Source: Lagopus muta (taxonomy: Eukaryota; Chordata; Aves; Galliformes; Phasianidae). Taken from it: a stretch of DNA of 64,000 nucleotides. Numbering within the stretch: position 1 is the first letter of the stretch; each line of letters opens with the position of its first letter. Positions 13,471 through 28,645 of this stretch are shown here, in pieces. The notes under the pieces are model-generated. The model had not been told where the DNA came from and did no database searches. It saw only the letters and a program-made list of their open reading frames with translations. The stretch covers positions 124,001 through 188,000 of the forward strand of contig NC_064467.1 in NCBI RefSeq assembly GCF_023343835.1, read 5' to 3'. The translations under genes were made by a program, and so were the position numbers.

Positions 13471-16199
13471 ATACCTGTTTTTCACCTTAAATATCCCTTA
13501 TTTTCATAGAAATCCCTGTTTTTCCCCTTAAATATCCCTTATTTTCCCAGAAATCCCTGTTTTTCACCTTAAATATCCCTTATTTTCCCAGAAATCCCCG
13601 TTTTTCCCCTTAAATATCCCTTATTTTCATAGAAATCCCTGTTTTTAACCTTAAATATCCCTTATTTTCATAGAAATCCCTGTTTTTCACCTTAAATATC
13701 CTTTATTTTCATAGAAATCCCTGTTTTTCCCCTTAAATATCCCTTATTTTCATAGAAATCCCTGTTTTTCCCCTTAAATATCCCTTATTTTCCCAGAAAT
13801 CCCTGTTTTTCACCTTAAATATCCCTTATTTTCATAGAAATCCCTGTTCTTAACCTTAAATATCCCTTATTTTCATAGAAATCCCTGTTTTTCCCCTTAA
13901 ATATCCCTTATTTTCATAGAAATCCCTGTTTTTCACCTTAAATATCCCTTATTTTCATAGAAATCCCTGTTTTTAACCTTAAATATCCCTTATTTTCCCA
14001 GAAATCCCCGTTTTTCCCCTGAAATATCCCTTATTTTCATAGAAATCCCTGTTTTTAACCTTAAATATCCCTTATTTTCATAGAAATCCCTGTTTTTCAC
14101 CTTAAATATCCCTTATTTTCCCAGAAATCCCTGTTTTTAACCTTAAATATCCCTTATTTTCATAGAAATCCCTGTTCTTAACCTTAAATATCCCTTATTT
14201 TCATAGAAATCCCTGTTTTTCACCTTAAATATCCCTTATTTTCATAGAAATCCCTGTTTTTAACCTTAAATATCCCTTATTTTCCCAGAAATCCCCGTTT
14301 TTCCCCTGAAATATCCCTTATTTTCATAGAAATCCCTGTTTTTAACCTTAAATATCCCTTATTTTCATAGAAATCCCTGTTTTTCACCTTAAATATCCCT
14401 TATTTTCCCAGAAATCCCTGTTTTTCCCCTTAAATATCCCTTATTTTCCCAGAAATCCCTGTTTTTCCCCTTAAATATCCCTTATTTTCATAGAAATCCC
14501 TGTTTTTCACCTTAAATATCGCTTATTTTCATAGAAATCCCTGTTTTTCCCCTTAAATATCCCTTATTTTCATAGAAATCCCTGTTTTTAACCTTAAATA
14601 TCCCTTATTTTCATAGAAATCCCTGTTTTTCACCTTAAATATCGCTTATTTTCATAGAAATCCCTGTTTTTCCCCTTAAATATCCCTTATTTTCATAGAA
14701 ATCCCTGTTTTTCACCTTAAATATCGCTTATTTTCATAGAAATCCCTGTTTTTCCCCTTAAATATCCCTTATTTTCATAGAAATCCCTGTTTTTTTCCCT
14801 TAAATATCCCTTATTTTCATAGAAATCCCTGTTTTTCCCCTTAAATATCCCTTATTTTCATAGAAATCCCTGTTTTTCCACTTAAATATCCCTTATTTTC
14901 ATAGAAATCCCTGTTTTTCCCCTTAAATATCCCTTATTTTCATAGAAATCCCTGTTTTTAACCTTAAATATCCCTTATTTTCCCAGAAATCCCAGTTTTT
15001 CCCCTTAAATATCCCTTATTTTCATAGAAATCCCTGTTTTTCCCCTTAAATATCCCTTATTTTCCCAGAAATCCCTGTTTTTCCCCTTAAATATCCCTTA
15101 TTTTCATAGAAATCCCTGTTTTTCCCCTTAAATATCCCTTATTTTCATAGAAATCCCTGTTTTTCCCCTTAAATATCCCTTATTTTCACAGAAATCCCTG
15201 TTTTTCCCCTTAAATATCCCTTATTTTCATAGAAATCCCTGTTTTTAACCTTAAACATCCCTTATTTTCACAGAAATCCCTGTTTTTCCCCTTAAATATC
15301 CCTTATTTTCACAGAAATCCCTGTTTTTCACCTTAAATATCCCTTATTTTCATAGAAATCCCTGTTTTTCCCCTTAAATATCCCTTATTTTCACAGAAAT
15401 CCCTGTTTTTCCCCTTAAATATCCCTTATTTTCATAGAAATCCCTGTTTTTAACCTTAAACATCCCTTATTTTCACAGAAATCCCTGTTTTTCCCCTTAA
15501 ATATCCCTTATTTTCATAGAAATCCCTGTTTTTCACCTTAAATATCCCTTATTTTCATAGAAATCCCTGTTTTTTCCCCTTAAATATCCCTTATTTTCAT
15601 AGAAATCCCTGTTTTTCCCCTTAAATATCCCTTATTTTCATAGAAATCCCTGTTTTTAACCTTAAATATCCCTTATTTTCATAGAAATCCCTGTTTTTCC
15701 CCTTAAATATCCCTTATTTTCATAGAAATCCCTGTTTTTCCCGTTACATATCCCTTATTTTCCCAGAAATCCCTGTTTTTAACCTTAAATATCCCTTATT
15801 TTCATAGAAATCCCTGTTTTTCCCCTTAAATATCCCTTATTTTCCCAGAATTCCCTGTTTTTCCCCTTAAATATCCCTTATTTTCATGGAAATCCCTGTT
15901 TTTAACCTTAAATATCCCTTATTTTCATAGAAATCCCTGTTTTTAACCTTAAATATCCCTTATTTTCATAGAAATCCCTGTTTTTAACCTTAAATATCCC
16001 TTATTTTCCCAGAAATCCCTGTTTTTCCCCTTAAATATCCCTTATTTTCCCAGAAATCCCTGTTTTTCACCTTAAATATCCCTTATTTTCCCAGAAATCC
16101 CTGTTTTTCACCTTAAATATCCCTTATTTTCATAGAAATCCCTGTTTTTCACCTTAAATATCCCTTATTTTCATAGAAATCCCTGTTTTTAACCTTAAA

Positions 16200-18760
16200 T
16201 ATCCCTTATTTTCCCAGAAATCCCTGTTTTTAACCTTAAATATCCCTTAATGTCACAGAAATCCCTGTTTTTAACCTTAAATATCCCTTATTTTCCCAGA
16301 AATCCCTGTTTTTAACCTTAAATATCCCTTATTTTCATAGAAATCCCTGTTTTTCCCCTTAAACATCCCTTATTTTCATAGAAATCCCTGTTTTTCCCCT
16401 TAAATATCGCTTATTTTCATAGAAATCCCTGTTTTTCCCCTTAAATATCCCTTATTTTCCCAGAAATCCCTGTTTTTAACCTTAAATATCCCTTATTTTC
16501 CCAGAAATCCCTGTTTTTCACCTTAAATATCCCTTATTTTCATAGAAATCCCTGTTTTTCCCCTTAAATATCCCTTATTTTCATAGAAATCCCTGTTTTT
16601 AACCTTAAATATCCCTTATTTTCATAGAAATCCCTGTTATTCACGTTAAATATCGCTTATTTTCCAGAAATCCCTGTTTTTCCCCTTAAATATCCCTTAT
16701 TTTCATAGAAATCCCTGTTTTTCCCCTTAAATATCCCTTATTTTCATAGAATTCCCTGTTTTTCACCTTAAATATCCCTTATTTTCCCAGAAATCCCTGT
16801 TTTTCCCCTTAAATATCCCTTATTTTCATAGAAATCCCTGTTTTTAACCTTAAATATCCCTTATTTTCCCAGAAATCCCTTTTTTTAACCTTAAATATCC
16901 CTTATTTTCATAGAAATCCCTGTTTTTAACCTTAAATATCCCTTATTTTCATAGAAATCCCTGTTTTTAACCTTAAATATCCCTTATTTTCATAGAAATC
17001 CCTGTTTTTAACCTTAAATATCCCTTATTTTCATAGAAATCCCTGTTTTTAACCTTAAATATCCCTTATTTTCACAGAAATCCCTGTTTTTCCCCTTAAA
17101 TATCCCTTATTTTCCCAGAAATCCCTGTTTTTAACCTTAAATATCCCTTATTTTCATAGAAATCCCTGTTTTTCACCTTAAATATCCCTTATTTTCCCAG
17201 AAATCCCTGTTTTTCACCTTAAATATCCCTTATTTTCATAGAAATCCCTGTTTTTCCACTTAAATATCCTTTATTTTCATAGAAATCCCTGTTTTTCCCC
17301 TTAAATATCCCTTATTTTCATAGAAATGCCTGTTTTTAACCTTAAATATCCCTTATTTTCATAGAAATGCCTGTTTATAACCTTAAATATCCCTTATTTT
17401 CATAGAAATCCCTGTTTTTAACCTTAAATATCCCTTATTTTCATAGAAATCCCTGTTTTTCCCCTTAAATATCCCTTATTTTCATAGAAATCCCTGTTTT
17501 TAACCTTAAATATCCCTTATTTTCCCAGAAATCCCTGTTTTTAACCTTAAATATCCCTTAACGTCACAGAAATCCCTGTTTTTAACCTTAAATATCCCTT
17601 ATTTTCCCAGAAATCCCTGTTTTTAACCTTAAATATCCCTTATTTTCATAGAAATCCCTGTTTTTCCCCTTAAACATCCCTTATTTTCATAGAAATCCCT
17701 GTTTTTCCCCTTAAATATCGCTTATTTTCATAGAAATCCCTGTTTTTCCCCTTAAATATCCCTTATTTTCCCAGAAATCCCTGTTTTTAACCTTAAATAT
17801 CCCTTATTTTCCCAGAAATCCCTGTTTTTCACCTTAAATATCCCTTATTTTCATAGAAATCCCTGTTTTTCCCCTTAAATATCCCTTATTTTCATAGAAA
17901 TCCCTGTTTTTAACCTTAAATATCCCTTATTTTCATAGAAATCCCTGTTATTCACGTTAAATATCGCTTATTTTCCCAGAAATCCCTGTTTTTCCCCTTA
18001 AATATCCCTTATTTTCATAGAAATCCCTGTTTTTCCCCTTAAATATCCCTTATTTTCATAGAATTCCCTGTTTTTCACCTTAAATATCCCTTATTTTCCC
18101 AGAAATCCCTGTTTTTCCCCTTAAATATCCCTTATTTTCATAGAAATCCCTGTTTTTAACCTTAAATATCCCTTATTTTCCCAGAAATCCCTTTTTTTAA
18201 CCTTAAATATCCCTTATTTTCATAGAAATCCCTGTTTTTAACCTTAAATATCCCTTATTTTCATAGAAATCCCTGTTTTTAACCTTAAATATCCCTTATT
18301 TTCATAGAAATCCCTGTTTTTAACCTTAAATATCCCTTATTTTCATAGAAATCCCTGTTTTTAACCTTAAATATCCCTTATTTTCACAGAAATCCCTGTT
18401 TTTCCCCTTAAATATCCCTTATTTTCCCAGAAATCCCTGTTTTTAACCTTAAATATCCCTTATTTTCATAGAAATCCCTGTTTTTCACCTTAAATATCCC
18501 TTATTTTCCCAGAAATCCCTGTTTTTCACCTTAAATATCCCTTATTTTCATAGAAATCCCTGTTTTTCCACTTAAATATCCTTTATTTTCATAGAAATCC
18601 CTGTTTTTCCCCTTAAATATCCCTTATTTTCATAGAAATGCCTGTTTTTAACCTTAAATATCCCTTATTTTCATAGAAATGCCTGTTTATAACCTTAAAT
18701 ATCCCTTATTTTCATAGAAATCCCTGTTTTTAACCTTAAATATCCCTTATTTTCATAGAA
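16200..18760. repeat. 32-unit higher-order repeat, domain 2
   Basis: The same ordered markers as in domain 1 recur: GTTATTCACG at 16636 and 17947 (step 1311, explained by a one-base deletion in the TTTTCCAG unit near 16665), the T7 unit at 16875 and 18187, and TGTCAC/CGTCAC at 16251 and 17562. The tract ends at the AAATACCTG unit at 18761. The markers lie about 5,331 bp (130 units) from their domain 1 counterparts, so domains 1 and 2 were probably copied together as a larger block. The left limit is approximate. Confidence 0.8.
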
Positions 18761-21700
18761 ATACCTGTTTTTCACCTTAAATATCCCTTATTTTCATAGA
18801 AATCCCTGTTTTTCCCCTTAAATATCCCTTATTTTCCCAGAAATCCCTGTTTTTCACCTTAAATATCCCTTATTTTCCCAGAAATCCCCGTTTTTCCCCT
18901 TAAATATCCCTTATTTTCATAGAAATCCCTGTTTTTAACCTTAAATATCCCTTATTTTCATAGAAATCCCTGTTTTTCACCTTAAATATCCTTTATTTTC
19001 ATAGAAATCCCTGTTTTTCCCCTTAAATATCCCTTATTTTCATAGAAATCCCTGTTTTTCCCCTTAAATATCCCTTATTTTCCCAGAAATCCCTGTTTTT
19101 CACCTTAAATATCCCTTATTTTCATAGAAATCCCTGTTCTTAACCTTAAATATCCCTTATTTTCATAGAAATCCCTGTTTTTCCCCTTAAATATCCCTTA
19201 TTTTCATAGAAATCCCTGTTTTTCACCTTAAATATCCCTTATTTTCCCAGAAATCCCTGTTTTTAACCTTAAATATCCCTTATTTTCATAGAAATCCCTG
19301 TTCTTAACCTTAAATATCCCTTATTTTCATAGAAATCCCTGTTTTTCACCTTAAATATCCCTTATTTTCATAGAAATCCCTGTTTTTAACCTTAAATATC
19401 CCTTATTTTCCCAGAAATCCCCGTTTTTCCCCTGAAATATCCCTTATTTTCATAGAAATCCCTGTTTTTAACCTTAAATATCCCTTATTTTCATAGAAAT
19501 CCCTGTTTTTCACCTTAAATATCCCTTATTTTCCCAGAAATCCCTGTTTTTCCCCTTAAATATCCCTTATTTTCCCAGAAATCCCTGTTTTTCCCCTTAA
19601 ATATCCCTTATTTTCATAGAAATCCCTGTTTTTCACCTTAAATATCGCTTATTTTCATAGAAATCCCTGTTTTTCCCCTTAAATATCCCTTATTTTCATA
19701 GAAATCCCTGTTTTTAACCTTAAATATCCCTTATTTTCATAGAAATCCCTGTTTTTCACCTTAAATATCGCTTATTTTCATAGAAATCCCTGTTTTTCCC
19801 CTTAAATATCCCTTATTTTCATAGAAATCCCTGTTTTTCACCTTAAATATCGCTTATTTTCATAGAAATCCCTGTTTTTCCCCTTAAATATCCCTTATTT
19901 TCATAGAAATCCCTGTTTTTTCCCTTAAATATCCCTTATTTTCATAGAAATCCCTGTTTTTCCCCTTAAATATCCCTTATTTTCATAGAAATCCCTGTTT
20001 TTCCACTTAAATATCCCTTATTTTCATAGAAATCCCTGTTTTTCCCCTTAAATATCCCTTATTTTCATAGAAATCCCTGTTTTTAACCTTAAATATCCCT
20101 TATTTTCCCAGAAATCCCAGTTTTTCCCCTTAAATATCCCTTATTTTCATAGAAATCCCTGTTTTTCCCCTTAAATATCCCTTATTTTCCCAGAAATCCC
20201 TGTTTTTCCCCTTAAATATCCCTTATTTTCATAGAAATCCCTGTTTTTCCCCTTAAATATCCCTTATTTTCACAGAAATCCCTGTTTTTCCCCTTAAATA
20301 TCCCTTATTTTCACAGAAATCCCTGTTTTTCCCCTTAAATATCCCTTATTTTCATAGAAATCCCTGTTTTTAACCTTAAACATCCCTTATTTTCACAGAA
20401 ATCCCTGTTTTTCCCCTTAAATATCCCTTATTTTCACAGAAATCCCTGTTTTTCACCTTAAATATCCCTTATTTTCATAGAAATCCCTGTTTTTCCCCTT
20501 AAATATCCCTTATTTTCATAGAAATCCCTGTTTTTCCCCTTAAATATCCCTTATTTTCATAGAAATCCCTGTTTTTAACCTTAAATATCCCTTATTTTCA
20601 TAGAAATCCCTGTTTTTCCCCTTAAATATCCCTTATTTTCATAGAAATCCCTGTTTTTCCCGTTACATATCCCTTATTTTCCCAGAAATCCCTGTTTTTA
20701 ACCTTAAATATCCCTTATTTTCATAGAAATCCCTGTTTTTCCCCTTAAATATCCCTTATTTTCCCAGAATTCCCTGTTTTTCCCCTTAAATATCCCTTAT
20801 TTTCATGGAAATCCCTGTTTTTAACCTTAAATATCCCTTATTTTCATAGAAATCCCTGTTTTTAACCTTAAATATCCCTTATTTTCATAGAAATCCCTGT
20901 TTTTAACCTTAAATATCCCTTATTTTCCCAGAAATCCCTGTTTTTCCCCTTAAATATCCCTTATTTTCCCAGAAATCCCTGTTTTTCACCTTAAATATCC
21001 CTTATTTTCCCAGAAATCCCTGTTTTTCACCTTAAATATCCCTTATTTTCATAGAAATCCCTGTTTTTCACCTTAAATATCCCTTATTTTCCCAGAAATC
21101 CCTGTTTTTCACCTTAAATATCCCTTATTTTCACAGAAATCCCTGTTTTTCACCTTAAATATCCCTTATTTTCATAGAAATCCCTGTTTTTAACCTTAAA
21201 TATCCCTTATTTTCATAGAAATCCCTGTTTTTCCCCTTAAATATCCCTTATTTTCATAGAAATCCCTGTTTTTAACCTTAAATATCCCTTATTTTCATAG
21301 AAATCCCTGTTTTTAACCTTAAATATCCCTTATTTTCCCAGAATTCCCTGTTTTTCCCCTTAAATATCGCTTATTTTCATAGAAATCCCTGTTTTTCACC
21401 TTAAATATCCCTTATTTTCATAGAAATCCCTGATTTTAACCTTAAATATCCCTTATTTTCATAGAAATCCATGTTTTTCCCCTTAAATATCCCTTATTTT
21501 CATAGAAATCCCTGTTTTTAACCTTAAATATCCCTTATTTTCCCAGAAATCCCTGTTTTTCCCCTTAAATATCCCTTATTTTCCCAGAAATCCCTGTTTT
21601 TAACCTTAATTATCGCTTATTTTCATAGAAATCCCTGTTTTTTCCCCTTAAATATCCCTTATTTTCATAGAAATCCCTGTTTTTAACATTAAATATCCCT

Positions 21701-23893
21701 TATTTTCATAGAAATCCCTGTTTTTCACCTTAAATATCCCTTATTTTCATAGAAATCCCTGTTTTTCCCCTTAAATATCCCTTATTTTCATAGAAATCCC
21801 TGTTTTTCCCCTTAAATATCCCTTATTTTCCCAGAAATCCCTGTTTTTAACCTTAAATATCCCTTATTTTCATTGAAATCCCTGTTTTTCACCTTAAATA
21901 TCCCTTATTTTCATAGAAATCCCTGTTTTTAACCTTAAATATCCCTTATTTTCATAGAAATCCCTGTTTTTAACCTTAAATATCCCTTATTTTCCCAGAA
22001 ATCCCTGTTTTTCACCTTAAATATCCCTTATTTTCATAGAAATCCCTGTTTTTCCCCTTAAATATCCCTTATTTTCATAGAAATCCCTGTTTTTCACCTT
22101 AAATATCCCTTATTTTCCCAGAAATCCCTGTTTTTAACCTTAAATATCCCTTATTTTCATAGAAATCCCTGTTTTTCCCCTTAAATATCCCTTATTTTCA
22201 TAGAAATCCCTGTTTTTCCCCTTAAATATCCCTTATTTTCATAGAAATCCCTGTTTTTCCCCCTAAATATCGCTTATTTTCATAGAAATCCCTGTTTTTC
22301 CCCTTAAATATCCCTTATTTTCATAGAAATCCCTGTTTTTTCACCTTAAATATCCCTTATTTTCATAGAAATCCCTGTTTTTCACCTTAAATATCCCTTA
22401 TTTTCATAGAAATCCCTGTTTTTCACCTTAAATATCCCTTATTTTCATAGAAATTCCTGTTTTTCCCCTTAAATATCCCTTATTTTCATAGAAATCCCTG
22501 TTTTTAACCTTAAATATCCCTTATTTTCATAGAAATCCCTGTTTTTCACCTTAAATATCCCTTATTTTCATAGAAATCCCTGTTTTTCCCCTTAAATATC
22601 CCTTATTTTCATAGAAATCCCTGTTTTTCCCCTTAAATATCCCTTATTTTCATAGAAATCCCTGTTTTTCACCTTAAATATCCCTTATTTTCATAGAAAT
22701 CCCTGTTTTTCACCTTAAATATCCCTTATTTTCATAGAAATCCCTGTTTTTCCCCTTAAATATCCCTTATTTTCATAGAAATCCCTGTTTTTCCCCTTAA
22801 ATATCCCTTATTTTCATAGAAATCCCTGTTTTTCCCCTTAAATATCCCTTATTTTCATAGAAATCCCTGTTTTTAACCTTAAATATCCCTTATTTTCCCA
22901 GAAATCCCTGTTTTTAACCTTAAATATCCCTTATTTTCATTGAAATCCCTGTTTTTCACCTTAAATATCCCTTATTTTCATAGAAATCCCTGTTTTTAAC
23001 CTTAAATATCCCTTATTTTCATAGAAATCCCTGTTTTTAACCTTAAATATCCCTTATTTTCCCAGAAATCCCTGTTTTTCACCTTAAATATCCCTTATTT
23101 TCATAGAAATCCCTGTTTTTCCCCTTAAATATCCCTTATTTTCATAGAAATCCCTGTTTTTCACCTTAAATATCCCTTATTTTCCCAGAAATCCCTGTTT
23201 TTCACCTTAAATATCCCTTATTTTCCCAGAAATCCCTGTTTTTCCCCTTAAATATCCCTTATTTTCATAGAAATCCCTGTTTTTCACCTTAAATATCCCT
23301 TATTTTCCCAGAAATCCCTGTTTTTCACCTTAAATATCCCTTATTTTCCCAGAAATCCCTGTTTTTCCCCTTAAATATCCCTTATTTTCATAGAAATCCC
23401 TGTTTTTCCCCTTAAATATCCCTTATTTTCCCAGAAATCCCTGTTTTTAACCTTAAATATCCCTTATTTTCATAGAAATCCCTGTTTTCAACCTTAAATA
23501 TCCCTTATTTTCATAGAAATCCCTGTTTTTCACCTTAAATATCCCTTATTTTCATAGAAATCCCTGTTTTTAACCTTAAATATCCCTTATTTTCATAGAA
23601 ATCCCTGTTTTTCCCCTTAAATATCCCTTATTTTCCCAGAAATCCCTGTTTTTCCCCTTAAATATCCCTTATTTTCATAGAAATCCCTGTTTTTAACCTT
23701 AAATATCCCTTATTTTCCCAGAAATCCCTGTTTTTAACATTAAATATCCCTTATTTTCATAGAAATCCCTGTTTTTCACCTTAAATATCCCTTATTTTCA
23801 TAGAAATCCCTGTTTTTCCCCTTAAATATCCCTTATTTTCATAGAAATCCCTGTTTTTAACCTTAAATATCCCTTATTTTCATAGAAATCCCT

Positions 23894-25856
23894 GTTATTC
23901 ACGTTAAATATCGCTTATTTTCCCAGAAATCCCTGTTTTTCACCTTAAATATCCCTTATTTTCATAGAAATCCCTGTTTTTCCCCTTAAATATCCCTTAT
24001 TTTCATAGAATTCCCTGTTTTTCACCTTAAATATCCCTTATTTTCCCAGAAATCCCTGTTTTTCCCCTTAAATATCCCTTATTTTCATAGAAATCCCTGT
24101 TTTTAACCTTAAATATCCCTTATTTTCCCAGAAATCCCTTTTTTTAACCTTAAATATCCCTTATTTTCATAGAAATCCCTGTTTTTAACCTTAAATATCC
24201 CTTATTTTCATAGAAATCCCTGTTTTTAACCTTAAATATCCCTTATTTTCATAGAAATCCCTGTTTTTAACCTTAAATATCCCTTATTTTCATAGAAATC
24301 CCTGTTTTTAACCTTAAATATCCCTTATTTTCACAGAAATCCCTGTTTTTTCCCCTTAAATATCCCTTATTTTCCCAGAAATCCCTGTTTTTAACCTTAA
24401 ATATCCCTTATTTTCATAGAAATCCCTGTTTTTCACCTTAAATATCCCTTATTTTCCCAGAAATCCCTGTTTTTCACCTTAAATATCCCTTATTTTCATA
24501 GAAATCCCTGTTTTTCCACTTAAATATCCTTTATTTTCATAGAAATCCCTGTTTTTCCCCTTAAATATCCCTTATTTTCATAGAAATGCCTGTTTTTAAC
24601 CTTAAATATCCCTTATTTTCATAGAAATGCCTGTTTATAACCTTAAATATCCCTTATTTTCATAGAAATCCCTGTTTTTAACCTTAAATATCCCTTATTT
24701 TCATAGAAATCCCTGTTTTTCCCCTTAAATATCCCTTATTTTCATAGAAATCCCTGTTTTTAACCTTAAATATCCCTTATTTTCCCAGAAATCCCTGTTT
24801 TTAACCTTAAATATCCCTTAATGTCACAGAAATCCCTGTTTTTAACCTTAAATATCCCTTATTTTCCCAGAAATCCCTGTTTTTAACCTTAAATATCCCT
24901 TATTTTCATAGAAATCCCTGTTTTTCCCCTTAAACATCCCTTATTTTCATAGAAATCCCTGTTTTTCCCCTTAAATATCGCTTATTTTCATAGAAATCCC
25001 TGTTTTTCCCCTTAAATATCCCTTATTTTCCCAGAAATCCCTGTTTTTAACCTTAAATATCCCTTATTTTCCCAGAAATCCCTGTTTTTCCCCTTAAATA
25101 TCCCTTATTTTCATAGAAATCCCTGTTTTTCCCCTTAAATATCCCTTATTTTCATAGAATTCCCTGTTTTTCACCTTAAATATCCCTTATTTTCCCAGAA
25201 ATCCCTGTTTTTCCCCTTAAATATCCCTTATTTTCATAGAAATCCCTGTTTTTAACCTTAAATATCCCTTATTTTCCCAGAAATCCCTTTTTTTAACCTT
25301 AAATATCCCTTATTTTCATAGAAATCCCTGTTTTTAACCTTAAATATCCCTTATTTTCATAGAAATCCCTGTTTTTAACCTTAAATATCCCTTATTTTCA
25401 TAGAAATCCCTGTTTTTAACCTTAAATATCCCTTATTTTCATAGAAATCCCTGTTTTTAACCTTAAATATCCCTTATTTTCACAGAAATCCCTGTTTTTC
25501 CCCTTAAATATCCCTTATTTTCCCAGAAATCCCTGTTTTTAACCTTAAATATCCCTTATTTTCATAGAAATCCCTGTTTTTCACCTTAAATATCCCTTAT
25601 TTTCCCAGAAATCCCTGTTTTTCACCTTAAATATCCCTTATTTTCATAGAAATCCCTGTTTTTCCACTTAAATATCCTTTATTTTCATAGAAATCCCTGT
25701 TTTTCCCCTTAAATATCCCTTATTTTCATAGAAATGCCTGTTTTTAACCTTAAATATCCCTTATTTTCATAGAAATGCCTGTTTATAACCTTAAATATCC
25801 CTTATTTTCATAGAAATCCCTGTTTTTAACCTTAAATATCCCTTATTTTCATAGAA
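23894..25856. repeat. 32-unit higher-order repeat, domain 3 (with internal deletion)
   Basis: GTTATTCACG occurs at 23894, T7 units at 24134 and 25283, and TGTCAC at 24822. The T7 step is only 1149 bp (28 units), and no second GTTATTCACG unit precedes 25283, so about four monomers, including that marker, are missing from the second copy. As in domains 1 and 2, the tract ends at an AAATACCTG unit (25857). Confidence 0.75.
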
Positions 25857-27059
25857 ATACCTGTTTTTCACCTTAAATATCCCTTATTTTCATAGAAATC
25901 CCTGTTTTTCCCCTTAAATATCCCTTATTTTCCCAGAAATCCCTGTTTTTCACCTTAAATATCCCTTATTTTCCCAGAAATCCCCGTTTTTCCCCTTAAA
26001 TATCCCTTATTTTCATAGAAATCCCTGTTTTTAACATTAAATATCCCTTATTTTCATAGAAATCCCTGTTTTTCACCTTAAATATCCCTTATTTTCATAG
26101 AAATCCCTGTTTTTCCCCTTAAATATCCCTTATTTTCATAGAAATCCCTGTTTTTCCCCTTAAATATCCCTTATTTTCCCAGAAATCCCTGTTTTTAACC
26201 TTAAATATCCCTTATTTTCATTGAAATCCCTGTTTTTCACCTTAAATATCCCTTATTTTCATAGAAATCCCTGTTTTTAACCTTAAATATCCCTTATTTT
26301 CATTGAAATCCCTGTTTTTAACCTTAAATATCCCTTATTTTCATAGAAATCCCTGTTTTTAACCTTAAATATCCCTTATTTTCCCAGAAATCCCTGTTTT
26401 TCACCTTAAATATCCCTTATTTTCATAGAAATCCCTGTTTTTCCCCTTAAATATCCCTTATTTTCATAGAAATCCCTGTTTTTCACCTTAAATATCCCTT
26501 ATTTTCCCAGAAATCCCTGTTTTTAACCTTAAATATCCCTTATTTTCATAGAAATCCCTGTTTTTTCCCCTTAAATATCCCTTATTTTCATAGAAATCCC
26601 TGTTTTTCCCCTTAAATATCCCTTATTTTCATAGAAATCCCTGTTTTTCCCCCTAAATATCGCTTATTTTCATAGAAATCCCTGTTTTTCCCCTTAAATA
26701 TCCCTTATTTTCATAGAAATCCCTGTTTTTCTCCTTAAATATCCCTTATTTTCATAGAAATCCCTGTTTTTCACCTTAAATATCCCTTATTTTCATAGAA
26801 ATCCCTGTTTTTCACCTTAAATATCCCTTATTTTCATAGAAATTCCTGTTTATAACCTTAAATATCCCTTATTTTCATAGAAATCCCTGTTTTTAACCTT
26901 AAATATCCCTTATTTTCATAGAAATCCCTGTTTTTCACCTTAAATATCCCTTATTTTCATAGAAATCCCTGTTTTTCCTCTTAAATATCCCTTATTTTCA
27001 TAGAAATCCCTGTTTTTCCCCTTAAATATCCCTTATTTTCCCAGAAATCCCTGTTTTTC

Positions 27060-28645
27060 ACCTTAAATATCCCTTATTTTCATAGAAATCCCTGTTTTTC
27101 CACTTAAATATCCTTTATTTTCATAGAAATCCCTGTTTTTCCCCTTAAATATCCCTTATTTTCATAGAAATGCCTGTTTTTAACCTTAAATATCCCTTAT
27201 TTTCATAGAAATGCCTGTTTATAACCTTAAATATCCCTTATTTTCATAGAAATCCCTGTTTTTAACCTTAAATATCCCTTATTTTCATAGAAATCCCTGT
27301 TTTTCCCCTTAAATATCCCTTATTTTCATAGAAATCCCTGTTTTTAACCTTAAATATCCCTTATTTTCCCAGAAATCCCTGTTTTTAACCTTAAATATCC
27401 CTTAACGTCACAGAAATCCCTGTTTTTAACCTTAAATATCCCTTATTTTCCCAGAAATCCCTGTTTTTAACCTTAAATATCCCTTATTTTCATAGAAATC
27501 CCTGTTTTTCCCCTTAAACATCCCTTATTTTCATAGAAATCCCTGTTTTTCCCCTTAAATATCGCTTATTTTCATAGAAATCCCTGTTTTTCCCCTTAAA
27601 TATCCCTTATTTTCCCAGAAATCCCTGTTTTTAACCTTAAATATCCCTTATTTTCCCAGAAATCCCTGTTTTTCACCTTAAATATCCCTTATTTTCATAG
27701 AAATCCCTGTTTTTCCCCTTAAATATCCCTTATTTTCATAGAAATCCCTGTTTTTCCCCTTAAATATCCCTTATTTTCATAGAAATCCCTGTTTTTAACC
27801 TTAAATATCCCTTATTTTCATAGAAATCCCTGTTATTCACGTTAAATATCGCTTATTTTCCCAGAAATCCCTGTTTTTCCCCTTAAATATCCCTTATTTT
27901 CATAGAAATCCCTGTTTTTCCCCTTAAATATCCCTTATTTTCATAGAATTCCCTGTTTTTCACCTTAAATATCCCTTATTTTCCCAGAAATCCCTGTTTT
28001 TCCCCTTAAATATCCCTTATTTTCATAGAAATCCCTGTTTTTAACCTTAAATATCCCTTATTTTCCCAGAAATCCCTTTTTTTAACCTTAAATATCCCTT
28101 ATTTTCATAGAAATCCCTGTTTTTAACCTTAAATATCCCTTATTTTCATAGAAATCCCTGTTTTTAACCTTAAATATCCCTTATTTTCATAGAAATCCCT
28201 GTTTTTAACCTTAAATATCCCTTATTTTCATAGAAATCCCTGTTTTTAACCTTAAATATCCCTTATTTTCACAGAAATCCCTGTTTTTCCCCTTAAATAT
28301 CCCTTATTTTCCCAGAAATCCCTGTTTTTAACCTTAAATATCCCTTATTTTCATAGAAATCCCTGTTTTTCACCTTAAATATCCCTTATTTTCCCAGAAA
28401 TCCCTGTTTTTCACCTTAAATATCCCTTATTTTCATAGAAATCCCTGTTTTTCCACTTAAATATCCTTTATTTTCATAGAAATCCCTGTTTTTCCCCTTA
28501 AATATCCCTTATTTTCATAGAAATGCCTGTTTTTAACCTTAAATATCCCTTATTTTCATAGAAATGCCTGTTTATAACCTTAAATATCCCTTATTTTCAT
28601 AGAAATCCCTGTTTTTAACCTTAAATATCCCTTATTTTCATAGAA
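27060..28645. repeat. 32-unit higher-order repeat, domain 4
   Basis: The order GTTTATAACC (about 27210), CGTCAC (27406), GTTATTCACG (27832), T7 unit (28072), second GTTTATAACC (about 28570) and AAATACCTG (28646) repeats the domain 1 order. The distance from GTTATTCACG to AAATACCTG is 814 bp, identical to domains 2 and 7. The left limit is approximate. Confidence 0.75.
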
